A DNA stretch of 64,000 bases. It comes from Marinifilum sp. N1E240. GTDB lineage: Bacteria > Bacteroidota > Bacteroidia > Bacteroidales > Marinifilaceae. Below the pieces are notes generated by a model. That model did no database searches and was not told the origin of the DNA. It saw nothing but the letters and a program-made list of their open reading frames with translations. This document shows positions 36,394-45,811 of the stretch, piece by piece; position 1 is the first letter of the stretch, and every line of letters starts with the position of its first letter. Position numbers and translations under genes: made by a program. The stretch is from assembly GCF_009295825.1 (NCBI RefSeq), contig NZ_WHKF01000001.1, positions 337,088 through 401,087 on the forward strand, written 5' to 3'.

Positions 36394-38868
36394 TTACATA
36401 GGATCAACATCAAAATTAATTTGAATGGCCTTAAATCTGTCAATTTCTTTTATAAAATTAGCTTGTTGATTCAATATCCATTTTGCTTTTGCAGGAGAAC
36501 TCTTCTTTTCAATTTTAAGTAAAATGTTCACAATGTAATTGTTTTGAATACGATTTATAACTGGTGCCTGAGGACCAAAAACACGCACTCCAAATATTTT
36601 TTTTAATGATTTGGCTAAATATTCAGCAGCTTCATTTACCAAATGCTGCTGTTTGTGTTTCATACCTATATTAATTAATCGATAATAGGGCGGATATATA
36701 TATTCTTGTCTTTCCAGTAGTTGAGAAGAGTACATTTCTTGATAATTGTTCTTAACCACACTTTGAATGATAGGATGATCGGGTGCGTAGGTTTGAATTA
36801 AGACTTTTCCACGTTTCTTTTTTCGACCGGCTCGACCTGATACCTGTGCCATCATTTGGAAGCTTCGTTCATAAGCTCTAAAGTCAGGATAATTCATCAT
36901 TGAATCCGCATTTAGAATACCTACCAAACTAACATTGTCGAAATCCAAGCCTTTTGAAACCATTTGTGTTCCTACCAAAATATCCAATTCATGATTTTCA
37001 AACTGGTAAATCAGTTTTTCGTAGGCACGTTTTTTTCTTGTGGTATCCAAATCCATTCGGGCAATTCTTGCATCCGGAAAAAAAGCAGATAATTCCTCTT
37101 CAATTTTTTCGGTACCAAAACCTCTATCTTCAATATCGGTTGATCCACAATGATTGCAATTTACCGGAGGATGTGTACCATGTCCACAATAGTGACAAGT
37201 AAGTTGATTGTTGTGCCGATGGTAAGTGAGACTAACAGAACAATTGGGACAATTTGGTACCCAACCACAAGATTTACATTCCAAATAAGGTGCATATCCA
37301 CGTCGATTCTGAAATAAAATTACCTGTTCTTTATTTTCCATACAGGTTTCCATCATTTTAATCAAATCAGGAGAAAAGATGGATTTCATCTGTTTTTTTC
37401 TACGTGCTTCCTTTATATCCGAAACGATAATTTCCGGCATTTCAAGATCTTGATGACGTTGAAATAATTCCACCAATCCATATTTTCCTTTCTGTGCGTT
37501 AAAATAGGTTTCAACGGCGGGAGTTGCTGTTCCTAAAAGAGTTTTTGCTTGGTGTAGATGTGCCAGATATAATGCGGCATCACGAGCATGATAACGTGGT
37601 GATGGATCGAATTGTTTGTAAGTATTTTCGTGCTCTTCATCTACAATGATAAGTCCTAAATTATTAAATGGTAGAAAAATAGAAGAACGAACTCCGAGAA
37701 TTATCTGGTAGGATCTTTCAGAATTATTCTCAAGAATGTTGTTATATATTTCTACTCGTTCAGCATCGTTAAATTTAGAATGATAAACACCTACTTTGTT
37801 TCCGAAAACCGATTTCAATCGATTAATAATTTGAGTAGTAAGCGCAATTTCGGGTAAAAGATAAAGAACTTGTTTGCCTTTTTTTATTTGCTCTTCAATT
37901 AGATGAATGTAAATTTCTGTTTTTCCGCTTGAAGTTACTCCGTGCAATAAAACACAATTTTGATTTTCGAAATGAGTTCGTATTTCACCAATTGCTTTTT
38001 CTTGATATTGGTTTAATATTTTTAATTCAGAAGATGATATTTCGGAATGATCAAGTCGATCAACTTTTTCAAAATAGATTTTTAGAATGTTCTTTTCTAT
38101 CAAACTTTTTAAAATGGTACGTGAACAATCTATCGATTTTAACAATTCTAGAACGCTAACTTTTTGTGGGGTTTCTTCAAAAAAGTGCTTTGATAGATTT
38201 AAATAAGAGTATAATAATTCCTGTTGTTTCTTGGCTCGTTTTAATTTGTTAAGGATTTCACCCATTTCATCTTCCTGGAAATCCGAATTTAAACAGACAA
38301 ACTCCTGTTTTTTTTCCTTGTATCCAGCTGAGATTTGTTCATCAATCGAAACAGCACCTTTTTCGAGAAGTGATTTAACTTGTGGTAAAGTATTTTTTAA
38401 TCCAACAGCTTGATTTAAGCTGGAGATACTTACATCTTTCGAATGAGTTAAAACATTTAAAATTTGCTCTTCGGTCTTATTTAAGATTGAATCTGTATTG
38501 AAATCAGAGTTAATCGAAATTTTAGTTTGGCTCTCAAGTTTTAAGCCAGAAGGAACAGCAGCTTTGTAAACATCACCTAAAACTGCCTGATAATATTGCG
38601 ATATCCAATCCCAAAATTTCAATTGATAGCCATTGATAACATGAGAACTGTCGAGACAGGATAGGATATCTTTTACTTTGTAATCGGAAGGTTCGTTGTT
38701 GTGAAGTTTTCTGACAATTGCTGTATACAGCTTTTTATTGCCCAAAGGAACAACTACCCTTTTTCCAATGGCCACATCTGTTTTTAACTCTTCCGGAATG
38801 GAATAAGTGAAAAGTCCGGCCAAAGGAAGTGGCAGTATAACATCTGCAAAATTTGAATTGTTGTTCAT
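36394..38868 (-). CDS. priA: Primosomal replication helicase PriA
   Basis: Restarts stalled replication forks. The ATG at 38868 gives 824 residues. Walker A lies in GVTSSGKTEIY, the DEEH box in IIVDEEHENTYKQ, and the zinc-binding region carries eight cysteines as four CxxC pairs (CKSCG, CPNCS, CHYCG, CNHCGS). Helicase C-terminal motifs VSKGLDF and QVSGRAGR are present. It is about 90 residues longer than E. coli PriA, mostly in the N-terminal third. A further in-frame ATG 60 nt upstream would run through the promoter. Confidence 0.95.
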   Translation of the reverse strand: MNNNSNFADVILPLPLAGLFTYSIPEELKTDVAIGKRVVVPLGNKKLYTAIVRKLHNNEPSDYKVKDILSCLDSSHVINGYQLKFWDWISQYYQAVLGDVYKAAVPSGLKLESQTKISINSDFNTDSILNKTEEQILNVLTHSKDVSISSLNQAVGLKNTLPQVKSLLEKGAVSIDEQISAGYKEKKQEFVCLNSDFQEDEMGEILNKLKRAKKQQELLYSYLNLSKHFFEETPQKVSVLELLKSIDCSRTILKSLIEKNILKIYFEKVDRLDHSEISSSELKILNQYQEKAIGEIRTHFENQNCVLLHGVTSSGKTEIYIHLIEEQIKKGKQVLYLLPEIALTTQIINRLKSVFGNKVGVYHSKFNDAERVEIYNNILENNSERSYQIILGVRSSIFLPFNNLGLIIVDEEHENTYKQFDPSPRYHARDAALYLAHLHQAKTLLGTATPAVETYFNAQKGKYGLVELFQRHQDLEMPEIIVSDIKEARRKKQMKSIFSPDLIKMMETCMENKEQVILFQNRRGYAPYLECKSCGWVPNCPNCSVSLTYHRHNNQLTCHYCGHGTHPPVNCNHCGSTDIEDRGFGTEKIEEELSAFFPDARIARMDLDTTRKKRAYEKLIYQFENHELDILVGTQMVSKGLDFDNVSLVGILNADSMMNYPDFRAYERSFQMMAQVSGRAGRKKKRGKVLIQTYAPDHPIIQSVVKNNYQEMYSSQLLERQEYIYPPYYRLINIGMKHKQQHLVNEAAEYLAKSLKKIFGVRVFGPQAPVINRIQNNYIVNILLKIEKKSSPAKAKWILNQQANFIKEIDRFKAIQINFDVDPM

Positions 38869-38885
38869 TAGAGAGGCATTTTCCT

Positions 38886-38916
38886 CAAAGTTATCAGTTC
38901 TGACTGAAATCCCAAG
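38886..38916 (-). promoter_or_regulatory. Candidate promoter for priA
   Basis: On the minus strand CTTG (38916-38913), 19-nt spacer, TAACTTTG (38893-38886), 17 nt before the ATG at 38868. It matches TTG-N19-TAnnTTTG. Confidence 0.55.
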
Positions 38917-38971
38917 AAGGAATCTCAATCAGAAGAAAATATCATGAACAAGAATGTTGCAGAATGTAAAA

Positions 38972-40819
38972 TTAGATAGAAAGGATCTCGTTGATGTACA
39001 GATAAGTATCCTTTACTTTCTTTTTATTTTTAATGGTTTTGTTAAAAGGAACATGTGATACTTCACCGTGAACCATACCTACCATTATACTTTTTTGATC
39101 ATCAAGCAATGCTTCAACAGCAGCAACACCTAATGTAGATGCTGTTACACGATCGAAAGCAGACGGAGAACCACCACGTTGCATGTGCCCTAGTATCGAT
39201 ACTCGAATATCATATTCAGGATGTTCTTTCTCGATTTCTTTTGCAATTGTATATGCTCCACCAGATTTATCACCTTCGGCAACAATTACAATACCACTCG
39301 ATTTGTGTTCTTTGTATCCTTTTTCAAGATAAGCTTGCAATTCGGCTGCATGAGTTTCTTTTTCAGGAATCATAATAGCCTCAGCACCGGTAGCAATACC
39401 ACTACGAAGAGCAATAAATCCAGCATCACGTCCCATCACTTCAATAAAGAATAAACGGTTGTGAGCGCTTGCAGTATCGCGAATCTTATCAACTGCATCA
39501 ATAACAGTATTGATAGCTGTATCGTACCCAATTGTGTAATCAGTACCATACAAATCGTTGTCAATAGTTCCAGGGATTCCAACAACAGGAATATCGTGCT
39601 CCTGAGTAAAGATACGTGCACCAGAAAAAGTACCATCTCCACCAATCACAACCAAAGCATCCATTTTATTTGCGACCATTTGATCGTAAGCTTTTTGTCT
39701 CCCTTCTACGGTTCTAAACTCGTCGCTTCTTGCTGAACAAAGAATAGTTCCTCCTTTACCAATGATATTACTTACATCGTGAGATTTCATTTTTTTGAAA
39801 TCACCACTGATTAAACCTTCGTAACCTTGTTTGATACCGAATACCTCCAACTTATTGAAGATAGCAGTACGAACAACCGCACGAATTGCTGCATTCATTC
39901 CAGGAGCATCGCCCCCTGATGTAAGCACACCTATTTTTTTAATTCTTGACATGCTAATAATTATTTTATTTTCAAGTTTGATTTTTTCAACAACGTCATT
40001 CATTAACCATCCTGGAGTCGAAGTTGCACCACTAACACCAACAGATTTACCTCTATCGAACCACTCCGACTTAATTTCGTCAGGACCGGTAATGAAATAA
40101 CTATTCGGGTTTGCATTTTTACAAACATCGAACAAAAGTTTACCATTTGAACTCTTCTGACCACTTACAAACACCATAACATCGTGTTTGGTTGCAAAAT
40201 CTTTAATCAAAGGCACACGATTGGCAACCTTTCGGCAAATTGTATCATGCGATTTAAATGAAGCTTTTACCGTTTTTTTTAATTGTTCGGTAACCAATTT
40301 AAATCCTTCAATGGTTTTTGTGGTTTGTGAAAATAAGATTACTGGTAAATCAAGATTAACTGATTTTAAATCTTTTAACGTTTCAACCACTATGGCATTT
40401 CCATCGGTTTGTCCAACCAGACCATTTACTTCGGCATGTCCTTTTTTGCCGTATATTACAATTTGTCCGTTCGATTTTTTTATCTCGCGGTAAGCTTTTT
40501 TTATTCTTTTTTGAAGATTTAATACAACCGGACAAGTAGCATCGATAATTTCAATTTTATTGTCCTTTGCTGTTTTGTACGATGAAGGTGGTTCGCCATG
40601 TGCGCGAAACAAAACCTTTTTTGCTTTTACAGCATTAAATTCTTCATGATCGATTGATTGTAAACCCAAACTTTGCAGGCGATCAACCTCGGTACTGTTG
40701 TGAACAATGTCACCAATACAATAGAGTTGCTCTTCTTTTGTAAGTGATTCTTCTGCTTTGTTTATTGCATTAACAACACCAAAACAAAAACCGGCATTTG
40801 GATCAATTTCAATCTTCAT
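38972..40819 (-). CDS. Fused IspH (HMBPP reductase) - PfkA (6-phosphofructokinase) open frame
   Basis: One uninterrupted 615-residue frame joins two complete enzymes. Residues 1-289 are IspH, the last step of the MEP isoprenoid pathway: iron-sulfur ligands C12, C96 and C195, histidines 40, 74 and 128, and E130. Residues 290-615 are a full PfkA of 326 residues beginning MSRIKKIGVLTSGGDAPG, with GGDGT at 393-397 and catalytic TIDND at 418-422. The PfkA start methionine is retained as an in-frame ATG at 39952, so free PfkA may also be made. ATG overlaps the cmk stop as TAATG. One base less in the AAAA run just before the junction would give a TAA stop 8 nt ahead of the pfkA ATG. Confidence 0.85.
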   Translation of the reverse strand: MKIEIDPNAGFCFGVVNAINKAEESLTKEEQLYCIGDIVHNSTEVDRLQSLGLQSIDHEEFNAVKAKKVLFRAHGEPPSSYKTAKDNKIEIIDATCPVVLNLQKRIKKAYREIKKSNGQIVIYGKKGHAEVNGLVGQTDGNAIVVETLKDLKSVNLDLPVILFSQTTKTIEGFKLVTEQLKKTVKASFKSHDTICRKVANRVPLIKDFATKHDVMVFVSGQKSSNGKLLFDVCKNANPNSYFITGPDEIKSEWFDRGKSVGVSGATSTPGWLMNDVVEKIKLENKIIISMSRIKKIGVLTSGGDAPGMNAAIRAVVRTAIFNKLEVFGIKQGYEGLISGDFKKMKSHDVSNIIGKGGTILCSARSDEFRTVEGRQKAYDQMVANKMDALVVIGGDGTFSGARIFTQEHDIPVVGIPGTIDNDLYGTDYTIGYDTAINTVIDAVDKIRDTASAHNRLFFIEVMGRDAGFIALRSGIATGAEAIMIPEKETHAAELQAYLEKGYKEHKSSGIVIVAEGDKSGGAYTIAKEIEKEHPEYDIRVSILGHMQRGGSPSAFDRVTASTLGVAAVEALLDDQKSIMVGMVHGEVSHVPFNKTIKNKKKVKDTYLYINEILSI

Positions 40820-41514
40820 TATTTAATCTCATTCATTCTTTCTACAATCCAATCCAACTGCTCTGCTGGAGTAAGATTGCTATTGTTAAGAACTATTGCA
40901 TCATCGGCTTTGCGTAATGGACTTTCATCACGATTTTCGTCGATGTAATCTCTTTTCTGAACATTTTCACGAATTGCATCTAAGGAAACATCTTCTCCTT
41001 TTTCTTTCAATTCTTTGAAACGTCGAATGGCTCTTACTTCTACATCAGCAGTCATGAAAATTTTCAATTCAGCATTAGGGAAAACTACAGTTCCAATATC
41101 TCTACCGTCCATGATTACTCCACCAGCTTTGCTCAATTCACGTTGAAAAGCAACCATTTTCTCACGTACAAATTTGATTGTAGCAATCAAACTTACATTG
41201 TTCGAAACGTCAAGACTTCTGATTTCATCTTCAACCAATTCTCCGTTAAGATAGGTTTCGTGACGTTGTTTTTCATTGTTGTATTTAAACGAAATGCTTA
41301 CCTGATCGATATGATGAGCCAATTTGTTTTCATCTACAACATCGGAAGAAATCAAATTGTTGCGCATTGCAAATAAAGTTACAACGCGGTACATTGCACC
41401 ACTATCAATATAGGTGTAATTTATTTTTTTTGCCAAATCTTTGGCGACTGTGCTTTTTCCGCATGACGAATGACCGTCAATTGCTATAATTAGTTTCTTT
41501 TCAGATATATCCAT
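40819..41514 (-). CDS. cmk: Cytidylate kinase
   Basis: Phosphorylates CMP and dCMP. The ATG at 41514 gives 231 residues. The P-loop is IDGHSSCGKST near the N-terminus; MDGRDIGTVVFP and the RRFKELKEKGE region carry the CMP-binding and LID residues. Its TAA stop overlaps the ATG of the ispH/pfkA frame by one base (TAATG), indicating translational coupling. The order porQ-cmk-ispH-pfkA is consistent with an arrangement I recall in Bacteroidota. Confidence 0.95.
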   Translation of the reverse strand: MDISEKKLIIAIDGHSSCGKSTVAKDLAKKINYTYIDSGAMYRVVTLFAMRNNLISSDVVDENKLAHHIDQVSISFKYNNEKQRHETYLNGELVEDEIRSLDVSNNVSLIATIKFVREKMVAFQRELSKAGGVIMDGRDIGTVVFPNAELKIFMTADVEVRAIRRFKELKEKGEDVSLDAIRENVQKRDYIDENRDESPLRKADDAIVLNNSNLTPAEQLDWIVERMNEIK

Positions 41515-41550
41515 TCTATTTATTGCTCGAAATTTTTGTGCAATTGCGTA

Positions 41551-41558
41551 CAAAAGTA
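41551..41558 (-). promoter_or_regulatory. -7 promoter motif for cmk-ispH/pfkA
   Basis: TACTTTTG on the minus strand, 36 nt before the cmk ATG. A TTTG lies upstream but only 14 nt away, so the -33 is doubtful. Confidence 0.4.
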
Positions 41559-41661
41559 AAAAGAAAATCGATCAAAAAGTTAGAAAAAGCTTTAAAAATG
41601 ATGGGGTTTTGAGTGAGTACTTCTTAGTAAACGATTGCGCTGCGGTTTTTTTGACGAAAAA

Positions 41662-42693
41662 TTATCGAAAATTAAAATTGCTTAGTCTAGTACTAATAGA
41701 AAAATGATTGCTTGCACCTGCCAAATGATATTTTGCAGAAGCATAACTGATATGAAATCGTGAAACCTTAAATCCAAATCCCCATGAAAATCCAACTGTT
41801 GATTTTTTATCATCTATGCTGAGTTCTTTTCTGCGTTGAAAATTATATCCAAGTCGAACGGAGACATTTTTTGTAGGTAAAAATTCTACACCCAAAATTA
41901 AATGTTTCGAAGCTTTATCAGCAAAATCATCGGATGAAGAAGAATTGGAAATTGTATTGTCAGTATTATCCAAATCTGAATCGTAACTCATGTCAAATTC
42001 TTCGAGATGACGATAAGTGACAGCAAAGCGAAAGGGTGCGTGTTGTAACTTGGTACTGAAGCCAAGAAGAACTTCATTTGGTAAATCTTCTCGATGCGAT
42101 CCGTAATATGGTTTTATCTGATATCCAAAATTTCTGGCAAGTAGTGCTGCTCTGAATAATTTATCGGAACTATCGTAAATGATGGAAAGATCGGTAGCCA
42201 AGCCAAAGGAATTGTACTTTTCGAGAGAAGAATAAATGGGTTTAAGAGTTATACCTACTCTAATTTTATCGCTAATTTGTCTTGCGTAACTTATAAAAAG
42301 GGCATAATCCGAAGCTTTAAAATCACCTGTGATTTCGCCCAATTGATCTGCTTCGGTAAATTTTCCATAGTTTACGTAGTGCATTCCTATAGCAAAAGTC
42401 CCAATATTCTTAAAATACTTGTTGTACGAAGCATATCCATAATTGATATCAGCAATATAACTCACGTAATTTAAAGCCACCTGTTGATCTAAATCGGAAC
42501 TTAGTGCTGCAGGATTGTAGAAGGCGTAATCTGCCTCAACATTTCCCAATGCAATTTGATAGCCACCCAATGCTGCAACTCTTGCCGAACTTCCCAAATT
42601 CAGAAACTCATAAATATTCTCACCTCCCGATTGAGCACGGGAAATAAGAGAGCTAAATAGAATCAGGCAAAGTAAAACTGAGAGTTTATTCAT
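41662..42693 (-). CDS. porQ: Type IX secretion system protein PorQ
   Basis: Outer-membrane protein of the type IX secretion system. The 343-residue protein has a signal peptide ending near residue 21 (SRAQSG). The PorQ start block YEFLNLGSSARVAALGG is followed by FYNPAALS and alternating strands to the C-terminal LSNFNFR. In the family, PorQ works with PorV, PorU and PorZ at the cell surface. Adjacency to cmk supports PorQ over PorV. It implies the organism exports proteins with a type IX C-terminal domain. Confidence 0.88.
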   Translation of the reverse strand: MNKLSVLLCLILFSSLISRAQSGGENIYEFLNLGSSARVAALGGYQIALGNVEADYAFYNPAALSSDLDQQVALNYVSYIADINYGYASYNKYFKNIGTFAIGMHYVNYGKFTEADQLGEITGDFKASDYALFISYARQISDKIRVGITLKPIYSSLEKYNSFGLATDLSIIYDSSDKLFRAALLARNFGYQIKPYYGSHREDLPNEVLLGFSTKLQHAPFRFAVTYRHLEEFDMSYDSDLDNTDNTISNSSSSDDFADKASKHLILGVEFLPTKNVSVRLGYNFQRRKELSIDDKKSTVGFSWGFGFKVSRFHISYASAKYHLAGASNHFSISTRLSNFNFR

Positions 42694-42747
42694 TAGATTG
42701 GTTCAAATTATGAATCATAAAGATAAAAATCCGATTTGAAAACGAGT

Positions 42748-43254
42748 TTACAATTGATCTTTTTTCTTTTTTAATCTGTCTGTTACTTCGTATACCGCAG
42801 GGCAGTAATGTATGTTCTTTTGTGTAAGATTTAAAATCTGATAAAAACGCTTACGGTCGGTGTGTGGATATTCACGACAAGCACGAGGGCGACTTTCGTA
42901 CACCATACAGTAATTATCTGGCATTAAGAATGGGCAAGGCGCTTCACGAAAAACGTAATCGTTCTCGTTATCCATTTCCAAATACTGATCGATTACATCT
43001 TTTGGCTTCATTCGAAGATGTTTTGCCAAGCGATCGATATCTTTATCTATAATAATAGGGCTGATGCTTTTGCAGCAATTGGCACATTCCAAACAATCCA
43101 ATTCAGCAAAAACTTCATCGTGAAGAGCGTGAACAATAGTATCCAATTGCTTTGGCTTCCTCTTTTTTAGTTTAGCAAAAAATTCCTTGGTATCTGCCTC
43201 AGTATTTTTAGCCTTCACCTTCAACAGCTCTAAATCAATCTTAATTTTGCTCAT
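42748..43254 (-). CDS. YkgJ-family cysteine cluster protein
   Basis: 168 residues with the CxxCxxCC type cluster CLECANCCKSISP (about 55-67) and a second set CPFLMPDNYCMVYESRPRAC. Eight or so cysteines likely bind iron-sulfur or zinc; the biochemical role is not established. The first codons overlap the EamA transporter gene stop by 4 bp, so the two are co-translated. Confidence 0.85.
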   Translation of the reverse strand: MSKIKIDLELLKVKAKNTEADTKEFFAKLKKRKPKQLDTIVHALHDEVFAELDCLECANCCKSISPIIIDKDIDRLAKHLRMKPKDVIDQYLEMDNENDYVFREAPCPFLMPDNYCMVYESRPRACREYPHTDRKRFYQILNLTQKNIHYCPAVYEVTDRLKKKKDQL

Positions 43255-44156
43255 TTTTTAACACCTATTTTAAACATCTTTAATTTGGCTTGAGATAAAA
43301 ACAAACCTGAAATCACAATTGAAATGCCTACCATTTTTTGAAAGCTAAGCGTTTCGTTTAACACAAAGTATGCAAAAATAGCAGTAAAAACGGGAATGGC
43401 ATTAATGAAGATGTTGGATTTGTTTATCCCTAAATATTTTAAAGCATAAGTGAAACACATAAATGCCAAAGATGATGCGAATATTGCAAGCTCTATTATG
43501 GCAATCCAAACTTCTGTTGTTGGTTCTGCATTTATAAAATGATTCCAATCGAACACAAAAAAAAGAGGCATGAAAAATGCAATTCCAATTAAGTTTTGAT
43601 AGGTTATTAAGGTAAGAGGATTGTATTTTGATGCCAGATTCTTCAGAACAATTGAATAACCAACAGCCGCCCCAACGGCCACAAACATAAGAGCAATACC
43701 AACAGGAGAGGCAATTAAATTGAACTCTTTGTTGAAGATGATTACACCAACACCAATTATCGATATTAAAATTCCCAGTATTATTTTGGCGCTAATTTTT
43801 TCTTTGTGGAAAAAGTAAGCTGCAATGGGAGCGAAGAGTGGTATGGTGGATATGATTACCGCTCCAAGTGTTGAGGAAACCAATTTTAAGCCAAAACTTT
43901 CACCCATGAAATAAAGGAAAGGTTCGAAAAAAGCCAGTAAAACCAAGTGCATTCTATCTTTTTTGCTGATAGGTTGGATTCGCCCAATAATTTTTCCGAT
44001 AAGGAAAAGTAATGCCGATGAAATAATCAATCGTACAAATACAGTTGTTATGGGATTGTATACCAGATAAACAATTTTAACCCACACAAAGGAAAAGCTC
44101 CAGAATAACATTGCCAATATAATACTGGCATACACTAAAATAGTTTGTTTGTTCAT
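43251..44156 (-). CDS. EamA family (DMT superfamily) transporter
   Basis: 301-residue inner-membrane protein with ten predicted helices in two EamA repeats (about 8-140 and 152-290). Family hallmarks are the N-terminal FWSFSFVWVKIVY and the LNETLSFQKMVGISIVISGL block near the end of repeat 2. Probable exporter of amino acids or metabolites; the substrate is not predictable. It precedes the YkgJ-like gene with a 4-bp overlap. Confidence 0.9.
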   Translation of the reverse strand: MNKQTILVYASIILAMLFWSFSFVWVKIVYLVYNPITTVFVRLIISSALLFLIGKIIGRIQPISKKDRMHLVLLAFFEPFLYFMGESFGLKLVSSTLGAVIISTIPLFAPIAAYFFHKEKISAKIILGILISIIGVGVIIFNKEFNLIASPVGIALMFVAVGAAVGYSIVLKNLASKYNPLTLITYQNLIGIAFFMPLFFVFDWNHFINAEPTTEVWIAIIELAIFASSLAFMCFTYALKYLGINKSNIFINAIPVFTAIFAYFVLNETLSFQKMVGISIVISGLFLSQAKLKMFKIGVKK

Positions 44157-44240
44157 AGCCGAATAGCTTCAAAAATTCGTGGCGAAATTAAGGATAATAT
44201 TTGAGTGTTGAACTCCAAGGACAAATAGATTGTTAATAAC

Positions 44241-44621
44241 CTATTTCTTATCTTTTCCGAACCATTTTTTTGTGTAGGGAACAGTGTCATCTAGAATGAG
44301 TGCTTCCTGAATGATATCAACAATATTATTGTTGATATCGCATGGCTTGGAAAGAGAAACACTCGCTACCATTTTTCGATCTTTAAAGTCTAATATTTTG
44401 AAATCATCTGCTAGCTCTCTAGCTCTTGTAAAGGATAACTCAACAGTTCCATTTTTATTTGCAAGTAAATAACAAACCCAGGATTTGCGGTAATAAAATG
44501 GAACTTTGTATTTGAACTTGGCTACTACATGAGGGAAAGATAAAAGCAAATTGTGAAGCTGTAACAAAATTTCTTGTTGTTCACCTTCACAATTGTATAT
44601 GTATTCTTCAACTTTATCCAT
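44241..44621 (-). CDS. DUF1801 domain-containing protein
   Basis: 126 residues of the DUF1801/YdhG-like alpha-beta fold: KVEEYIYNCEGEQQEILLQL at the start and FKYKVPFYYRKSWVCYL in the core. The family is widespread and of unknown function. The ATG at 44621 places it 2 bp after the TauE/SafE-type gene, so it is probably co-transcribed with the cbb3 assembly genes, perhaps incidentally. No catalytic motif is seen. Confidence 0.78.
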   Translation of the reverse strand: MDKVEEYIYNCEGEQQEILLQLHNLLLSFPHVVAKFKYKVPFYYRKSWVCYLLANKNGTVELSFTRARELADDFKILDFKDRKMVASVSLSKPCDINNNIVDIIQEALILDDTVPYTKKWFGKDKK

Positions 44622-44623
44622 AT

Positions 44624-45352
44624 TTAATGACAGCAAGAAGGTTTTTGCTCTTCATCAGCTTGTTCAACTGGTATGGTCATTGCTTTTTCCGGAGGACTTA
44701 GGTAAGGAATACCAAGACTTAACCCTCGCAGTATAAAGAGTACACCAATAAACACAATTGCATAAGGAATTAATTTGGTGATTTTTTTACGAAGTTCAAG
44801 TGTAATCATGTTTCCAATTAAGGAAATGGCAAGCAACATTGGAAGTGTTCCCAAACCAAAAATAAACATGAACAAACTACCACTAGCTGATGAACCTGTT
44901 GCGATAGCACCGGCAATTGCAAAATAAACCAATCCACATGGAAGTAATCCGTTAAGCAGACCAATCATTAATAAAGCTCCATAGCTTCTTTTGGCGAATA
45001 ACTTTCCGAGCGACATTTTTACCTTTCCAACAAAAGAGAAAACCCCTTTATCGGCATTGAATCTGTTTTTATAGATAGAGGGAGTGATTACCGAAAGAAT
45101 CATGATCGCTCCCATAATTACGGAAATCCATTGCTGAAAGCCACTCATCACCAATCCACGACCCAATAATCCGAAAACGGCACCCATTACAGCATAGGTA
45201 ATGGCTCTGCCTAAATTGTACAAAACGCCTCCAAAAATTCTTGCTAACCACGAATCTGTTTTCAATGGAATAGCCAAGGCGATAGGACCACACATTCCTA
45301 CGCAGTGAAAACTACCTAATAGTCCTAATGTTAATGCTGATATATAAACCAT
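44624..45352 (-). CDS. TauE/SafE-type membrane protein of the cbb3 cluster
   Basis: 242 residues with six predicted membrane helices. The N-terminal motif FHCVGMCGPIALAIP and the helix LLPCGLVYFAIAGAI are typical of the UreH/DsbD-related group annotated as sulfite exporter TauE/SafE. In Bacteroidota these sit beside ccoG and ccoH and are thought to help copper or thiol handling for cbb3 oxidase; that is inference from context. The C-terminal tail ends KPSCCH, a plausible metal-binding site. The ATG at 45352 is used. The gene is separated from ccoH by the GxxExxY insertion. Confidence 0.8.
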   Translation of the reverse strand: MVYISALTLGLLGSFHCVGMCGPIALAIPLKTDSWLARIFGGVLYNLGRAITYAVMGAVFGLLGRGLVMSGFQQWISVIMGAIMILSVITPSIYKNRFNADKGVFSFVGKVKMSLGKLFAKRSYGALLMIGLLNGLLPCGLVYFAIAGAIATGSSASGSLFMFIFGLGTLPMLLAISLIGNMITLELRKKITKLIPYAIVFIGVLFILRGLSLGIPYLSPPEKAMTIPVEQADEEQKPSCCH

Positions 45353-45368
45353 GTTTATTTCAATGTTT

Positions 45369-45409
45369 AACCACAAAGTGCACTAAGTTATTTCACAAAG
45401 AACACAAAG
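45369..45409. repeat. Left inverted-repeat block flanking the GxxExxY gene
   Basis: Contains AACCACAAAG (45369-45378), CACTAAG (45381-45387) and CACAAAGAACACAAAG (45394-45409). The last matches, in inverse orientation, the right block 45812-45827 at 15 of 16 bases, and the first matches 45821-45830 perfectly. Within the block the 16-base unit CACAAAGnnCACnAAG is present twice. Confidence 0.65.
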
Positions 45410-45411
45410 TA

Positions 45412-45810
45412 TTATAATATTACTCTTTTGATACCATATTTAAGAGATTTAACGTTGAAGTTTACCAATAAGCCAAGCTTACATTTAGAGAGTTTCATGT
45501 ATGTTAATATTTGAGCTAAATGAGTCTCTTTTAATGTTTCAATTGCTTTAATTTCTACAATAACAGAATCTTCTACTAATAGATCAAGTCTGTAACCGGT
45601 TTCTAATCGAACCTCCTTATATATGAGAGGAAGGGCTTTTTGTTTCTCCACCTTTAAACCTTCCTGACATAATTCATAGCATAGACATTCTTCGTATGCA
45701 CTTTCTAACAAACCAGGACCTAAAGCTGTATGCACCCTAAAAGCACAATCTAAAACCTTTTTGTAAGTAGTTTCAATTCTACTCATTTTCTTGGTGATAC
45801 TTTGTTCCAT
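45412..45810 (-). CDS. GxxExxY family protein
   Basis: 132 residues. The family's namesake motif appears as GLLESAYEECL (about 33-43). A PD-(D/E)xK-like signature is suggested by YRLDLLVEDSVIVEIKAIE (about 73-91), where D...ExK could form a nuclease site. No function is established that I can cite. The gene lies between ccoH and the TauE/SafE-type gene and is bounded on both sides by inverted repeats only 2 bp away, which suggests it arrived as a unit rather than belonging to cbb3 assembly. Confidence 0.85.
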   Translation of the reverse strand: MEQSITKKMSRIETTYKKVLDCAFRVHTALGPGLLESAYEECLCYELCQEGLKVEKQKALPLIYKEVRLETGYRLDLLVEDSVIVEIKAIETLKETHLAQILTYMKLSKCKLGLLVNFNVKSLKYGIKRVIL

Positions 45811-45811
45811 A

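Noticed and set aside
39436-40493. Rightward open frames opposite the IspH-PfkA gene
   Set aside because: They are antisense shadows of two well-conserved enzymes and have no domain features.
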